Positions 8,665-17,243 of a stretch of DNA of 64,000 bases are shown one piece after another. How positions within the stretch are numbered: the stretch's first letter is position 1; the number at the start of each line of letters is the position of its first letter. The notes beneath the pieces were generated by a model that saw only the letters and a list, made by a program, of their open reading frames with translations, was not told the origin of the DNA and made no database searches. This DNA is from GCA-2794515 sp033763335 (lineage in GTDB: Bacteria > Chloroflexota > Anaerolineae > Aggregatilineales > Phototrophicaceae), in assembly GCA_033763335.1 (NCBI GenBank), contig JANRKU010000016.1, positions 62,001 through 126,000 of the forward strand, read 5' to 3'. A program made the translations under genes and the position numbers.

Positions 8665-10737
8665 CTATCCGCCATTTTCGGCTTTATGTGCCTTCATCAC
8701 CTCTTCAGCGAGGTTGCTAGGCACTTTTTCGTAATGCGAGAACATCAGCCGATAAATGCCACGCCCACCCGTCATAGAACGCAAATCATTGCTATAACGC
8801 AACATCTCCGCGAGGGGTACTTGGGCATTAATCACCGTTTTTAAGCCAACTGTATCCATCCCCTGAACACGACCACGCCGTGTATTGAGGTCGCCCATAA
8901 TATCACCCATCATCGCTTCTGGCACAGCAATTTGCACATTCATAATGGGTTCTAGCAAAACAGGGCTTCCATCCAAAAAGGCTTCTTTGAAGGCTTCGCG
9001 CCCCGCAATTTGGAAGGCAATATCTTTGGAATCTACAGGATGTTCCTTGCCATCAAATGCGACCGCTTTCACATCCACAATAGGATACCCTGCAATCACA
9101 CCACCTTCTAATACGCTCAAAATGCCTTTTTCGATGGATGGCAAAAAGCTATGAGAAATTGCCCCACCAACAATTTTGGTCTCATACACAAAACCACCAC
9201 CCGGATTCGGTTCAACACGGAGCGATACTTCGCCAAATTGCCCAGAACCGCCTGTTTGTTTCTTATGGCGATAGGTCGTGCTGGCAGTTTTGGTCACAGT
9301 TTCTTTATAAGGGACTTTGGGAATAGCGGTATCAATGCCAACACCGAGTCTTTCGGCGCGGCTAATCGCCAATGACACATGAATTTCGCCCATGCCTTCC
9401 AAAATAACTTGTTTGGTATCTACATCTTGTCGCCAGCGCAAAGTGGGGTCTGCTTCGCATAAATTGGTGAGAATCACGCCCATTTTGGCACTATCGGCTT
9501 GGGTACGCGGGCTGAGTGCCACTGCATAAAGGGGTTCTGGAAATTCTGGTGTAACAATGGTGAATCGTTCTTTACCACACAATGTATCGCCCGTTTTCGT
9601 CTTAGATAATTTGGCAATCACACCAATATCACCCACATGCAAGGCATCTACGGGGATTGTTTCTTTTCCGCGTATATCCAGTAATTGGTTCACCCGTTCA
9701 TCCACGCCCGATTTGGAATTATGATACACACTTCCGCCAGTCATCATCCCAGAGAAAATACGGAAATAAGTCAATGTCCCCACATATTTATCGGTGGTCG
9801 TCTTGAACACATACGCAGCCAATGGACCATCTTCTTTTTGTGGCGCAGTGAGGTAATTCAGTTCATCGCTTCCCTCACGATAAATCCCAACACGGCGGTC
9901 AGTCGGCGCAGAGGTATACACAATCAGGGCTTCCATGAGGGGGTATGTGCCAATATTTTTTGTGCCAGAGGTCACAAATACAGGCACCGTGTTGAGCGCA
10001 TGGTTACGGGCGGCTTTCCGCATCCCATCGCGGATTTCTTCGGTGCTTAATTCGCCAGTGGTAAAATATTTTTCGATGTAATCATCATCGGCTTCGGCGG
10101 CGGCTTCTACCAAAAAGTTATGCGCTTCTTCTACCGCATCTTGATATTCTGCTGGCAATTCAGACCGTTCACGCCCGACATCATAATAGGCTTTTTGGGT
10201 TTGAACGTTGATAACACCCTTAAAATTGGATTCTTTCCCAATGGGCAACATCACAGGGACAAATTTGTGGTCAGTGAAGGTCGCACGTAATCCTTCTAAT
10301 GTGCGCTCAAAATCGGCATTTTCTCTGTCCATTTTGTTAATGACCACGATAATCGGTTGCAGGTAGGTCTTGGCATATTCCCATGCCAATTCTGTACCCA
10401 CTTCGACACCCGCTACGGCATCTACCACCACAACTACGGCATCTGCCACACGAATGGCGTTTTTAATTTCACCCTGAAATTCTGATGAACCGGGGGCATC
10501 GAGGACATTCACTTTATGGTCATCATATTCGAGAGGGATAAGCGAGGTTGAGAGCGAAATGCCGCGTGATTTTTCATCTTCGTCCCAATCAGAGACAGTC
10601 GTGCCATCTTCCACGCGCCCCATACGGGTCAATTTACCTGTATTAAATAACAAGGCTTCAATTAACGATGTTTTGCCACAGCCCTGATGACCAACTAATG
10701 CCACATTCCGTAATTTTTCTGATAGATATTCCCTCAT
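8665..10737 (-). CDS. Elongation factor G-like translational GTPase (EF-G-like/FusA2 type)
   Basis: A 690-residue protein with the full five-domain EF-G layout. The P-loop is G16-H-Q-G-C-G-K-T23 rather than the A-H-I-D-A-G-K-T of housekeeping EF-G. The G3 motif is D80-A-P-G-S-S-E-F rather than D-T-P-G-H-V-D-F, so the catalytic histidine after the glycine is Ser84. G4 is I-N-K-M-D. Switch I reads R-G-I-S-L. These changes mark the EF-G-like family, which includes mycobacterial FusA2 and is usually encoded beside an ordinary fusA elsewhere. Its job, perhaps ribosome binding without normal translocation or a stress role, is inferred from family knowledge. It stands alone here, upstream and divergent from the GlyA-GcvT fusion. 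Confidence 0.93.
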   Translation of the reverse strand: MREYLSEKLRNVALVGHQGCGKTSLIEALLFNTGKLTRMGRVEDGTTVSDWDEDEKSRGISLSTSLIPLEYDDHKVNVLDAPGSSEFQGEIKNAIRVADAVVVVVDAVAGVEVGTELAWEYAKTYLQPIIVVINKMDRENADFERTLEGLRATFTDHKFVPVMLPIGKESNFKGVINVQTQKAYYDVGRERSELPAEYQDAVEEAHNFLVEAAAEADDDYIEKYFTTGELSTEEIRDGMRKAARNHALNTVPVFVTSGTKNIGTYPLMEALIVYTSAPTDRRVGIYREGSDELNYLTAPQKEDGPLAAYVFKTTTDKYVGTLTYFRIFSGMMTGGSVYHNSKSGVDERVNQLLDIRGKETIPVDALHVGDIGVIAKLSKTKTGDTLCGKERFTIVTPEFPEPLYAVALSPRTQADSAKMGVILTNLCEADPTLRWRQDVDTKQVILEGMGEIHVSLAISRAERLGVGIDTAIPKVPYKETVTKTASTTYRHKKQTGGSGQFGEVSLRVEPNPGGGFVYETKIVGGAISHSFLPSIEKGILSVLEGGVIAGYPIVDVKAVAFDGKEHPVDSKDIAFQIAGREAFKEAFLDGSPVLLEPIMNVQIAVPEAMMGDIMGDLNTRRGRVQGMDTVGLKTVINAQVPLAEMLRYSNDLRSMTGGRGIYRLMFSHYEKVPSNLAEEVMKAHKAENGG

Positions 10738-11050
10738 GAGAATTAAATCCTCCGATATATAAAAAATAGACTATTTTTTGTGATGTAAAAATCGTTTTCA
10801 GTTAACGTGATTTTAATCCGCTATTGACAAACTGTCAAAAAGACGGTTACGAAATGAGGGATTGTCATCATAAATTTGTGAAGAATATCACCATTGCATC
10901 AACACCGTCTCGTAGGGGCTTGGCATGGCAAGCCCTATATGACGAATCACTACTTCAACAATCATTCCATCCTATCTAGTTAGCACCCCGACCTCATGCT
11001 AAAATAGGCATGTTATTCGCTGGTTAATCAACAGGATAAAAAAATAGCCC
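10738..11050. other. Intergenic region between divergent EF-G-like and glyA-gcvT genes
   Basis: A 313-bp stretch with no ORF that looks real. It holds TTGACA at 10824 followed by a short inverted repeat (TTGACA-N2-TGTCAA), and the imperfect palindrome at 10913-10937. A promoter for each divergent gene must lie here, but no convincing -10 box can be assigned by eye. No riboswitch-like structure was seen ahead of glyA-gcvT. Confidence 0.5.
10913..10937. repeat. Imperfect palindrome of the dispersed intergenic family
   Basis: The left arm TAGGGGCTTG pairs with the right arm CAAGCCCTA, with one extra G in the left arm. The arms match those of the element at 5487-5510, which has the same GGGCTTG core. 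It lies in the divergent gap upstream of glyA-gcvT, with no T-run. Confidence 0.7.
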
Positions 11051-14000
11051 ATGTCACAATCTGATTTTCTCTTTCGTGGAAATTTATCTCACTTAGACCC
11101 CGATGTGGCAGAGCTGATTCGCCACGAGACAGCCCGTCAAGCCCGTTATCTCATCCTCATCCCATCCGAAAGCACCATCCCAGAAGCCGTGCGCGAGGCG
11201 TTGAGTTCTGCATTCCATAATATTTATGCAGAAGGCTATCCGTTGGAAAGCACGCGCACCATGACCGAAGCAGAAATTTTAGATTACAACGCCCGCCTCA
11301 CTGAATATCGGCGCGGGGCAGATTTGCGCTATTACAAAGGCACAGAATATGCCAATATTGTCGAGTCATTGGCACGGCGACGTGCCGCCGAATTATTCGC
11401 CACCAATGGCTTATCTGCCGATGCACTCTATGTGAATGTGCAACCCCTGTCAGGTGCGCCCGCCAATAGCGCCGTCTATACCGCCCTCATCAAACCGGGC
11501 GATGTCATCATGGGCATGGATTTAATCATGGGCGGACATCTCACACATGGCAGTCCAGTCGCCCGTAGTGGCAAGCAATACACTGTCGTGAGTTATGGCA
11601 TCAATCACGAAACTGGCGATATTGATTATGACCAAATGATGCGCTTGGCGATGGAACACAAACCCAAAATCCTCATTGGTGGCTATAGTAGCTTCCCCTA
11701 TCAAGCCGATTGGGCAAAATATCGCGCCGTAGCAGATGCGTGTGGCGCATATTTATTAGCTGATATTGCCCATGTGGCGGGATTGGTCGCGGCGGGTGTG
11801 TATCCGAGTCCGGTGGGTATTGCCGATATTGTGACCTTCACCACCCATAAAACACTCGGTGGACCGCGTGGTGCAATCGTCATCACCCACCGCAAAGATC
11901 TATCTGCAAAATTGGATAGAGGCGTGTTCCCCGGTGAACAAGGCGGACCACACATGAACAGCATTGCCGCTTTGGCGGTGGCGCTAAAACTTGCCAACAC
12001 CGACCAATTCCGCACCCTACAAGCCCAAACCGTGTCAAATGCTTCGCGTTTTGCCGAAAGATTAACCGCACGCGGGATAAAAATTGCCTATGGTGGCACG
12101 AATACCCACTTATTCAATGTGGATTTACGTAGCATTATCGGCGCAGATGGCACAACGCTCAGTGGCGATATGGCGGCACGGATTTTGGATTTATGCGGTA
12201 TCGTACTCAATCGCCAAACAATTCCGGGCGATACCAGCGCCCTCAAGCCCAATGGCATCCGTATCGGCACACCCTGGATTACCCAACGCGGATTTGGCTT
12301 TGCCGAAATTGACGAATTAGCCGATATTATCGCAGACGTGTTACTGGCGTGTATCCCCTATAGCTATACAGGGCGCAAAGGCGAAGAAGCACGCGCCAAA
12401 TTGCCATTTGATGTGTTACAAGATGCCCGTACCCGTGTGAAAAATCTCGCAGGGCGTGTTGGCATTGATACCAATGCCATAGCCGATGATTATCCCCATT
12501 TCCACACCCTTGCCCCACTGGATAAGGGCGAAAATTGGGGGACATTGCGGATTATCGGAGAAAAAGCCACCGCCTTTTTGGATATTGCCCTTAGTAGTGC
12601 GGTATCCACATTATCTGATGGTCAAAAACAACCCACCAGCGTCCATACACCAAGCGGATACACCCTCGCAAATGGCATCATCGCCCGTGTGAACGCCAGC
12701 ACTTATGAATTGCATCTGGAACGCAATGCGGAATATATTGCGGGTTGGTTACGCTCATTATCAGACGGCTTTGTGCTGATTGATACCCAAGACCCCTATG
12801 CCCGTATTCCGGGACCTGTGGATGTCTTGGTGATGGGTAGCACCATCCCCCAAACCTTGCAACCTGTCAAACCATCCCAAAAAGCCTTTTTTATTGGCAT
12901 GAATAAAGCCAATGCACCAGAAGCCCTCCCCCGCTTCACATGGACAGAAACCGAGCCAGACCCCCTGCTCCGCACCACTATATACGATACCCATAAAGCA
13001 TTGGGCGCAAAAATGGTCGGATTTGCAGGTTATGATATGCCCGTCTGGTATAGCTCCGTGACAGAAGAACATCTCGCCGTCCGCAACGGCGCAGGCATTT
13101 TTGATGTGACCCACATGGGCGCATGGGATATTAAAGGTAAAGATGCCATCGCATTTTTGGATGCCATCACCACCAACGATGTGCCAAGCCTAAAGGTTGG
13201 CACGTCCCACTACACCTATTTCCTAGATGTAGACGGTGTGCCATTAGATGACCTGATGATTTATCGTTTGGCAGAAGATGAATTTTTGGTGGTCGTCAAT
13301 GCCTCAAATAATGATAAAAATTGGGCATGGGTCAATGCTATTCGTGATGGTAGTGTGCAAATAGACCCCGCCAACCCCTCCCGCGTATTGGGATTGACCG
13401 ATTTTGTCTTGCGCGATTTACGCGCCGTCTCCTCTGGTGCTGACCGCCGTGTGGATGTGGCATTACAAGGACCCAAAAGCAAAGATATGCTCATCGCGCT
13501 TGGTGCGTCTGATGCCGATATTGCAAAATTGAATAAATTGGCATGGGCAGGTGTCATGCGTGGCACATTTGGCGAGTTTAACCTCATTATTTCGCGCACA
13601 GGGTATACAGGGGAACGTGTGGCATATGAACTATTCGTCCATCCAGACCAAGCCCCTGCCTTATTTAAGGCGTTGGTAGATTTGGGTGTGACCCCATGTG
13701 GACTCGCCGCGCGTGATAGCCTCCGAACCGAAGCAGGATTACCCCTCTATGGGCATGAACTCGGTGGCGATTTATCCCTATCGGCGGGTGATGCTGGCTT
13801 TGGCAGTTATGTCAAAATCTATAAACCCTTCTTTGTGGGCAGAGGCGGCTATATCGCCCGTGAAACAGCCCGTACCGCCGAAGTCGTCCGTTTCCGTGTG
13901 GATGCCAAAGGCGCACGTCCCCCACATGCTGGCGACCCGTTGGTGGATAAAAAAGGGCGTGTGGTCGGTATTGTGACCAGTTGTAGCATTGATAGCGAAG

Positions 14001-14179
14001 GCTATCAGCTCGGACAAGCCTATGTCAAATTTGAATGTATGGCAGAAGGCACACAACTCGGCATTTTTGCGGGTGCAGGAAAATCCAAGCCATTAAGCCT
14101 ATCCGATGCAAATCTGGGGAGCAAAATCACCGTCCCAGAATTGGTAACAATCCTTAGTCGTTTCCCCAAGAAAAAATAA
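11051..14179 (+). CDS. glyA-gcvT: Fused serine hydroxymethyltransferase-aminomethyltransferase (GlyA-GcvT)
   Basis: A 1042-residue fusion of two folate enzymes. Residues 1 to about 440 are a complete SHMT: the PLP lysine is Lys267 in T-T-H-K-T-L-G-G-P-R-G, with G-T-E-Y-A-N near 95, D-I-A-H-V-A-G-L-V near 238 and R-I-G-T-P near 404. Residues from about 645 to the end are a complete glycine-cleavage T-protein: G-A-K-M-V-G-F-A-G-Y-D-M-P-V-W-Y, G-I-F-D-V-T-H-M-G, S-R-T-G-Y-T-G-E, A-A-R-D-S-L-R-T-E-A-G-L-P-L-Y-G-H-E-L. The region between (about 500-580) aligns by eye with the N-terminal barrel of the T-protein itself (G-E-K-A-T-A-F-L-D against G-K-D-A-I-A-F-L-D), so it looks like a degenerate extra copy. 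Methylene-THF made by the T-protein could be passed to SHMT. The frame is continuous. A terminator hairpin follows. Confidence 0.95.
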   Translation: MSQSDFLFRGNLSHLDPDVAELIRHETARQARYLILIPSESTIPEAVREALSSAFHNIYAEGYPLESTRTMTEAEILDYNARLTEYRRGADLRYYKGTEYANIVESLARRRAAELFATNGLSADALYVNVQPLSGAPANSAVYTALIKPGDVIMGMDLIMGGHLTHGSPVARSGKQYTVVSYGINHETGDIDYDQMMRLAMEHKPKILIGGYSSFPYQADWAKYRAVADACGAYLLADIAHVAGLVAAGVYPSPVGIADIVTFTTHKTLGGPRGAIVITHRKDLSAKLDRGVFPGEQGGPHMNSIAALAVALKLANTDQFRTLQAQTVSNASRFAERLTARGIKIAYGGTNTHLFNVDLRSIIGADGTTLSGDMAARILDLCGIVLNRQTIPGDTSALKPNGIRIGTPWITQRGFGFAEIDELADIIADVLLACIPYSYTGRKGEEARAKLPFDVLQDARTRVKNLAGRVGIDTNAIADDYPHFHTLAPLDKGENWGTLRIIGEKATAFLDIALSSAVSTLSDGQKQPTSVHTPSGYTLANGIIARVNASTYELHLERNAEYIAGWLRSLSDGFVLIDTQDPYARIPGPVDVLVMGSTIPQTLQPVKPSQKAFFIGMNKANAPEALPRFTWTETEPDPLLRTTIYDTHKALGAKMVGFAGYDMPVWYSSVTEEHLAVRNGAGIFDVTHMGAWDIKGKDAIAFLDAITTNDVPSLKVGTSHYTYFLDVDGVPLDDLMIYRLAEDEFLVVVNASNNDKNWAWVNAIRDGSVQIDPANPSRVLGLTDFVLRDLRAVSSGADRRVDVALQGPKSKDMLIALGASDADIAKLNKLAWAGVMRGTFGEFNLIISRTGYTGERVAYELFVHPDQAPALFKALVDLGVTPCGLAARDSLRTEAGLPLYGHELGGDLSLSAGDAGFGSYVKIYKPFFVGRGGYIARETARTAEVVRFRVDAKGARPPHAGDPLVDKKGRVVGIVTSCSIDSEGYQLGQAYVKFECMAEGTQLGIFAGAGKSKPLSLSDANLGSKITVPELVTILSRFPKKK

Positions 14180-14190
14180 TATCCTCATAG

Positions 14191-14219
14191 GGCGGGTGCT
14201 GGTGCATCCGCCTTTTTTT
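14191..14219 (+). terminator. Rho-independent terminator of glyA-gcvT
   Basis: A GC-rich hairpin (GGCGGGTGC / GCATCCGCC, one extra G in the left arm, loop TGGT) is followed by eight T bases, 12 bp after the glyA-gcvT stop. It ends at the 3' end of the convergent xisI gene. Confidence 0.85.
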
Positions 14220-14541
14220 ATAATGGCGATAAAATCACTTCCTCATCTAATAATTCACCATCATAAGCCAAGATGATATTTTCACGCGCAATCCCGTTTT
14301 GAATGAGTGCATCGGCTAATTTTTTATTGGTCGTGTCCTCTTCGATAACGACCTTATCCCCAACAATCCGCGCAAGAACAACCACACCAGCAATGTGTTG
14401 GCGATTGGGGTAATCAACGGCAATAACCGCATAAATTTGATGCTCATCGTCTAAAGATGGAAATAAGCGTAAGTTGATTCCGCGTCCGCTACCTGCATAT
14501 TTTTCGACTTCTTGACGTACAATTTTTAGTAAGTTATCCAT
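14218..14541 (-). CDS. xisI: XisI-family protein (fdxN-element excision controlling factor type)
   Basis: A 107-residue protein with the XisI layout: an N-terminal helix, a beta-rich middle with Y-A-V-I-A-V-D-Y, R-I-V-G-D-K-V-V-I-E-E-D-T-T-N-K-K-L-A-D-A-L (family signature D.T...L...L...G), and a C-terminal I-I-L-A-Y-D. In cyanobacteria XisI and XisH are needed for excision of the nifD/fdxN elements during heterocyst differentiation, but the pair is common far outside those elements. Its ATG lies inside xisH (16-nt overlap) with a GGAGG site seven bases upstream, so the two are translationally coupled. No site-specific recombinase is nearby. Confidence 0.88.
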   Translation of the reverse strand: MDNLLKIVRQEVEKYAGSGRGINLRLFPSLDDEHQIYAVIAVDYPNRQHIAGVVVLARIVGDKVVIEEDTTNKKLADALIQNGIARENIILAYDGELLDEEVILSPL

Positions 14542-14945
14542 AACTCGACCTCCTCACGTTCAAAATTGACGGTGATGATATTAATTTTAACATGATTTAG
14601 CGTTGAAGCGATTAATTTATCTTGCCTCAATAGTAAATAAATATCATGTGGCATCGCCAAAAACAATTTACTAAAGACACTATTTAGCATAAGACCTTGT
14701 TGGTAAATCGTATATTGACCAATGGCACTATATAAATCATCCATTAAGGTACGGGGATGCGAAAAACATTTGATTTCGACAATGATAATTTCGTCTTGTG
14801 TATGAATATTGCTCAGACGCACATCAGCAAATAAATATCGTTGCCCCTGTTCAACACGTATTGCCAATGGCTTATCCAGAATATGCCACCCTTGTTTATA
14901 TAAAGCACGGAGAATTTGCGGTTCACATTGGTCTAAAGCAGGCAC
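14526..14945 (-). CDS. xisH: XisH-family protein (PD-(D/E)XK nuclease fold)
   Basis: A 139-residue protein starting at GTG 14945, of normal XisH length. Landmarks are G-W-H-I-L-D-K-P-L, Asp41 in F-A-D-V, Glu57 and Lys59 in V-E-I-K-C-F, then S-A-I-G-Q-Y-T-I-Y and L-F-L-A-M-P, ending V-E-L-W-I. The Asp...Glu-x-Lys pattern fits the PD-(D/E)XK superfamily, to which XisH is assigned, so it could be a nuclease; no activity has been read from sequence alone. It is translationally coupled to xisI. With no fdxN-type element or xisF here, the pair probably serves some other purpose. Confidence 0.88.
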   Translation of the reverse strand: MPALDQCEPQILRALYKQGWHILDKPLAIRVEQGQRYLFADVRLSNIHTQDEIIIVEIKCFSHPRTLMDDLYSAIGQYTIYQQGLMLNSVFSKLFLAMPHDIYLLLRQDKLIASTLNHVKINIITVNFEREEVELWITY

Positions 14946-15150
14946 AAAACCCTCATTTCTTAAATGACAGAATTTGATTATCTACAAGATTTTAACAGCG
15001 AAAATGTATTTGCGTCAGGCAATCGTCATGGAAGCGTATTCATTCGCCCACAACCCATCCATCACTTCCCCATAAATTCTCCATGATTCAGGCATATCAT
15101 AAAAATATGAGTTCTTGAAAGACCACATAGGGTCATAGGAGTGCAATAAC

Positions 15151-16068
15151 ATGAAGAAATTTCTGATTTTTACCATAGGGATATTGGTATTGATGATGGC
15201 TACCAGTATCGCATCTGCCCAACAAGCGGGGTTGCTCCCCATCACTTACCAAAAATTTGAGCGTGGCTATATGGTATGGCGTGCCGATACGGGTCATGTT
15301 TGGGTATTGGGAAACAATGGGCAACTCATCAACTATAGTGCCAGCAGTTATGGTCGCTTGCCAGATAATCGTATCACACCGCCAGCAGGCTTGCGTGCGC
15401 CCATCATGGGCTTTGGCAAGGTGTGGGGAAATAACCAAGCAGTGCGCGATTTAATTGGTTATGCCATCAGCGATGAAGCGAGTGCCAATGCCAATTATCA
15501 ATTGGTCACACCCACCAATGTCATCTTTTTAGCCTTTGCGGATGTGACCGCACAAATCGAACCCGATTCACGCTGGATTTCTGGTACATTAACCAATACT
15601 GCCCGTGTGACCAGTTTCACCATGACACCCACTGCCCCGCGTGCCAATGAAAACCTGGTTGTAAATTGGGCAACAGAAGGTGGCGAATTCGTCATGGTCG
15701 AACTTCATGATGGGACAGGTCGTCTGATGGGTAGCCCTGTGGTGGGTACTTCTGGTGCAACCACCCTCATCATCCCAAACACCAATAAAGTCACCGTGAC
15801 GGTATGGGTCATGAAAACCCTGCAAGGACAAAGTGCGTATCAACGGCTATCATTCCAAAGCCAAACGCTCAACGTGACAGGCTCGACAGGCAATAACCCA
15901 CCACCCACAGGCACTTGTCGCTCTGGCTCAACCTATATCGTCCAACGGGGCGACACGCTCTATCGCATTGCACGAAATTGTGGTGTGACACTCGATGCCC
16001 TTGCCACTCGTAATAACATCGTCAATCGCAACCGCATCTTCACAGGGCAACGCCTCATCATCCCATGA
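15151..16068 (+). CDS. Secreted LysM protein, first of a tandem pair
   Basis: A 305-residue exported protein. The signal peptide ends near A-S-A-Q (residue 24). Residues 30-150 form a domain with F-E-R-G-Y-M-V-W-R, S-S-Y-G-R-L-P-D-N, G-F-G-K-V-W-G-N-N and V-R-D-L-I-G-Y, a pattern I recall from other Chloroflexota surface proteins. Residues 150-245 look like a beta-sandwich linker. The C-terminal 48 residues are one LysM domain (Y-I-V-Q-R-G-D-T-L-Y-R-I-A) with two cysteines that may pair. LysM binds peptidoglycan or other GlcNAc polymers, so the protein probably sits in the cell envelope. A ribosome site AGGAG precedes the start and a terminator follows. Confidence 0.88.
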   Translation: MKKFLIFTIGILVLMMATSIASAQQAGLLPITYQKFERGYMVWRADTGHVWVLGNNGQLINYSASSYGRLPDNRITPPAGLRAPIMGFGKVWGNNQAVRDLIGYAISDEASANANYQLVTPTNVIFLAFADVTAQIEPDSRWISGTLTNTARVTSFTMTPTAPRANENLVVNWATEGGEFVMVELHDGTGRLMGSPVVGTSGATTLIIPNTNKVTVTVWVMKTLQGQSAYQRLSFQSQTLNVTGSTGNNPPPTGTCRSGSTYIVQRGDTLYRIARNCGVTLDALATRNNIVNRNRIFTGQRLIIP

Positions 16069-16072
16069 TGTC

Positions 16073-16100
16073 AAAATAGGGGGATAAAACCCCCTATTTT
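16073..16100 (+). terminator. Terminator after first LysM gene
   Basis: AAAATAGGGG and CCCCTATTTT form a ten-pair stem around a short A-rich loop, starting five bases after the stop codon. The stem ends in TTTT and continues into a pyrimidine-rich stretch. Confidence 0.8.
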
Positions 16101-16269
16101 CTATTTCCCAACCATCCAACAACCTGATTTTTTGAGCGTGTAGAAATCGTAGGGTGATAGTCATCCAATATGTGCTAATTATTCACAAATATGAGTTATA
16201 GTGGTAAAAACATGCCTTTTTAGGGCAAAATCGCACAATAATTATGCAGAAAAGTGAGTAATTACAACC

Positions 16270-17208
16270 ATGAAACGATTCTTACGGCTTTTTATTTTAT
16301 ACTTTATGACGTTTTTTGCGACCAGTATGGCATCAGCTCAAGAGACAAACCTCAACATTCAAATTAGCTATCAAGGATTTGAACGGGGATTTATGGTGTG
16401 GCGGTCAGATAATGGGCATATTTGGGTTTTTAATTACAGTCAAACCGTCCTCAATTTTCCTGCCAGCAGTTATGGTCGCTTACCAGATAATCCAATTCGA
16501 GATAATACACGGATTATGCCCATCTTCGGGTTTGGTAAAGTGTGGGGGAATAACGCAAATGTGCGTGACTTAATCGGCTACCCTATTGCACCAGAAATCG
16601 GTGGCACAATGCAATATAAACATATTATGCCAGCCAATGTGATTTATCTGGCATTTGCAGATGTGTTTAAGGGTCAAATTGAACCGAATGGGCAATGGTT
16701 TCCATCAGGGGCATTGAATCCAAGCATTCAGCTTTCGGGCTTAACAGCCAATAATTTAACACCGCGTGTTGGGGATAGCATTAGACTGAGTTGGCAAACA
16801 TCAGGTACAACGACATCTCATTTTGGCACCGTTGAAATTTATGATAGCGCCAATAGATTGCTCAGTACAGAAACTGTCCCGCTAAATCCATTCAATATCA
16901 TGGTACCCAATACGCCTAAAATCACCATCATGGTATGGATTACGGAATATGTTCGCGGGTCAATTATCAATCAGCGTTTAGCATATACCTCTCTAACTCT
17001 CAATGTGACAGGCTCAACTGTCGTCACAACAACCCCAACCCCTACTCCGACCACTTGTGTATCAGGGTCAACCTATATTGTCCAACGAGGCGACACCCTC
17101 TATCGTATTGCCACCCGATGCGGTGTGACACTTGATGCACTTGCCTCACGCAATAATATTGTGAATCGCAACCGCATTTTCACAGGGCAACGCCTCATCA
17201 TCCCCTGA
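16270..17208 (+). CDS. Secreted LysM protein, second of a tandem pair
   Basis: A 312-residue paralogue of the gene just upstream, with the same order: signal peptide ending near S-A-Q (residue 25), the F-E-R-G-F-M-V-W-R / G-F-G-K-V-W-G-N-N / V-R-D-L-I-G-Y domain, a beta-rich linker, a threonine/proline spacer (V-V-T-T-T-P-T-P-T-P), and a C-terminal LysM domain. The LysM ends are nearly identical to the last residue (I-V-N-R-N-R-I-F-T-G-Q-R-L-I-I-P), while the middle parts differ much more, so the domains evolve at different rates or the 3' ends recombine. Each copy has its own terminator and a 200-bp upstream gap, suggesting separate expression. Confidence 0.88.
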   Translation: MKRFLRLFILYFMTFFATSMASAQETNLNIQISYQGFERGFMVWRSDNGHIWVFNYSQTVLNFPASSYGRLPDNPIRDNTRIMPIFGFGKVWGNNANVRDLIGYPIAPEIGGTMQYKHIMPANVIYLAFADVFKGQIEPNGQWFPSGALNPSIQLSGLTANNLTPRVGDSIRLSWQTSGTTTSHFGTVEIYDSANRLLSTETVPLNPFNIMVPNTPKITIMVWITEYVRGSIINQRLAYTSLTLNVTGSTVVTTTPTPTPTTCVSGSTYIVQRGDTLYRIATRCGVTLDALASRNNIVNRNRIFTGQRLIIP

Positions 17209-17216
17209 TAAAAAAC

Positions 17217-17242
17217 GGGCTACCCACATGGTAGCCCATTTT
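17217..17242 (+). terminator. Terminator after second LysM gene
   Basis: An eight-pair stem GGGCTACC / GGTAGCCC with loop CACAT is followed by ATTTTT, nine bases after the stop codon. It ends at the 3' end of the convergent gene at 17244. Confidence 0.85.
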
Positions 17243-17243
17243 T

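Noticed and set aside
14218..14945. A nif/fdxN-type excisable element around xisH-xisI
   Set aside because: No recombinase, no direct-repeat borders and no interrupted gene were found on either side.
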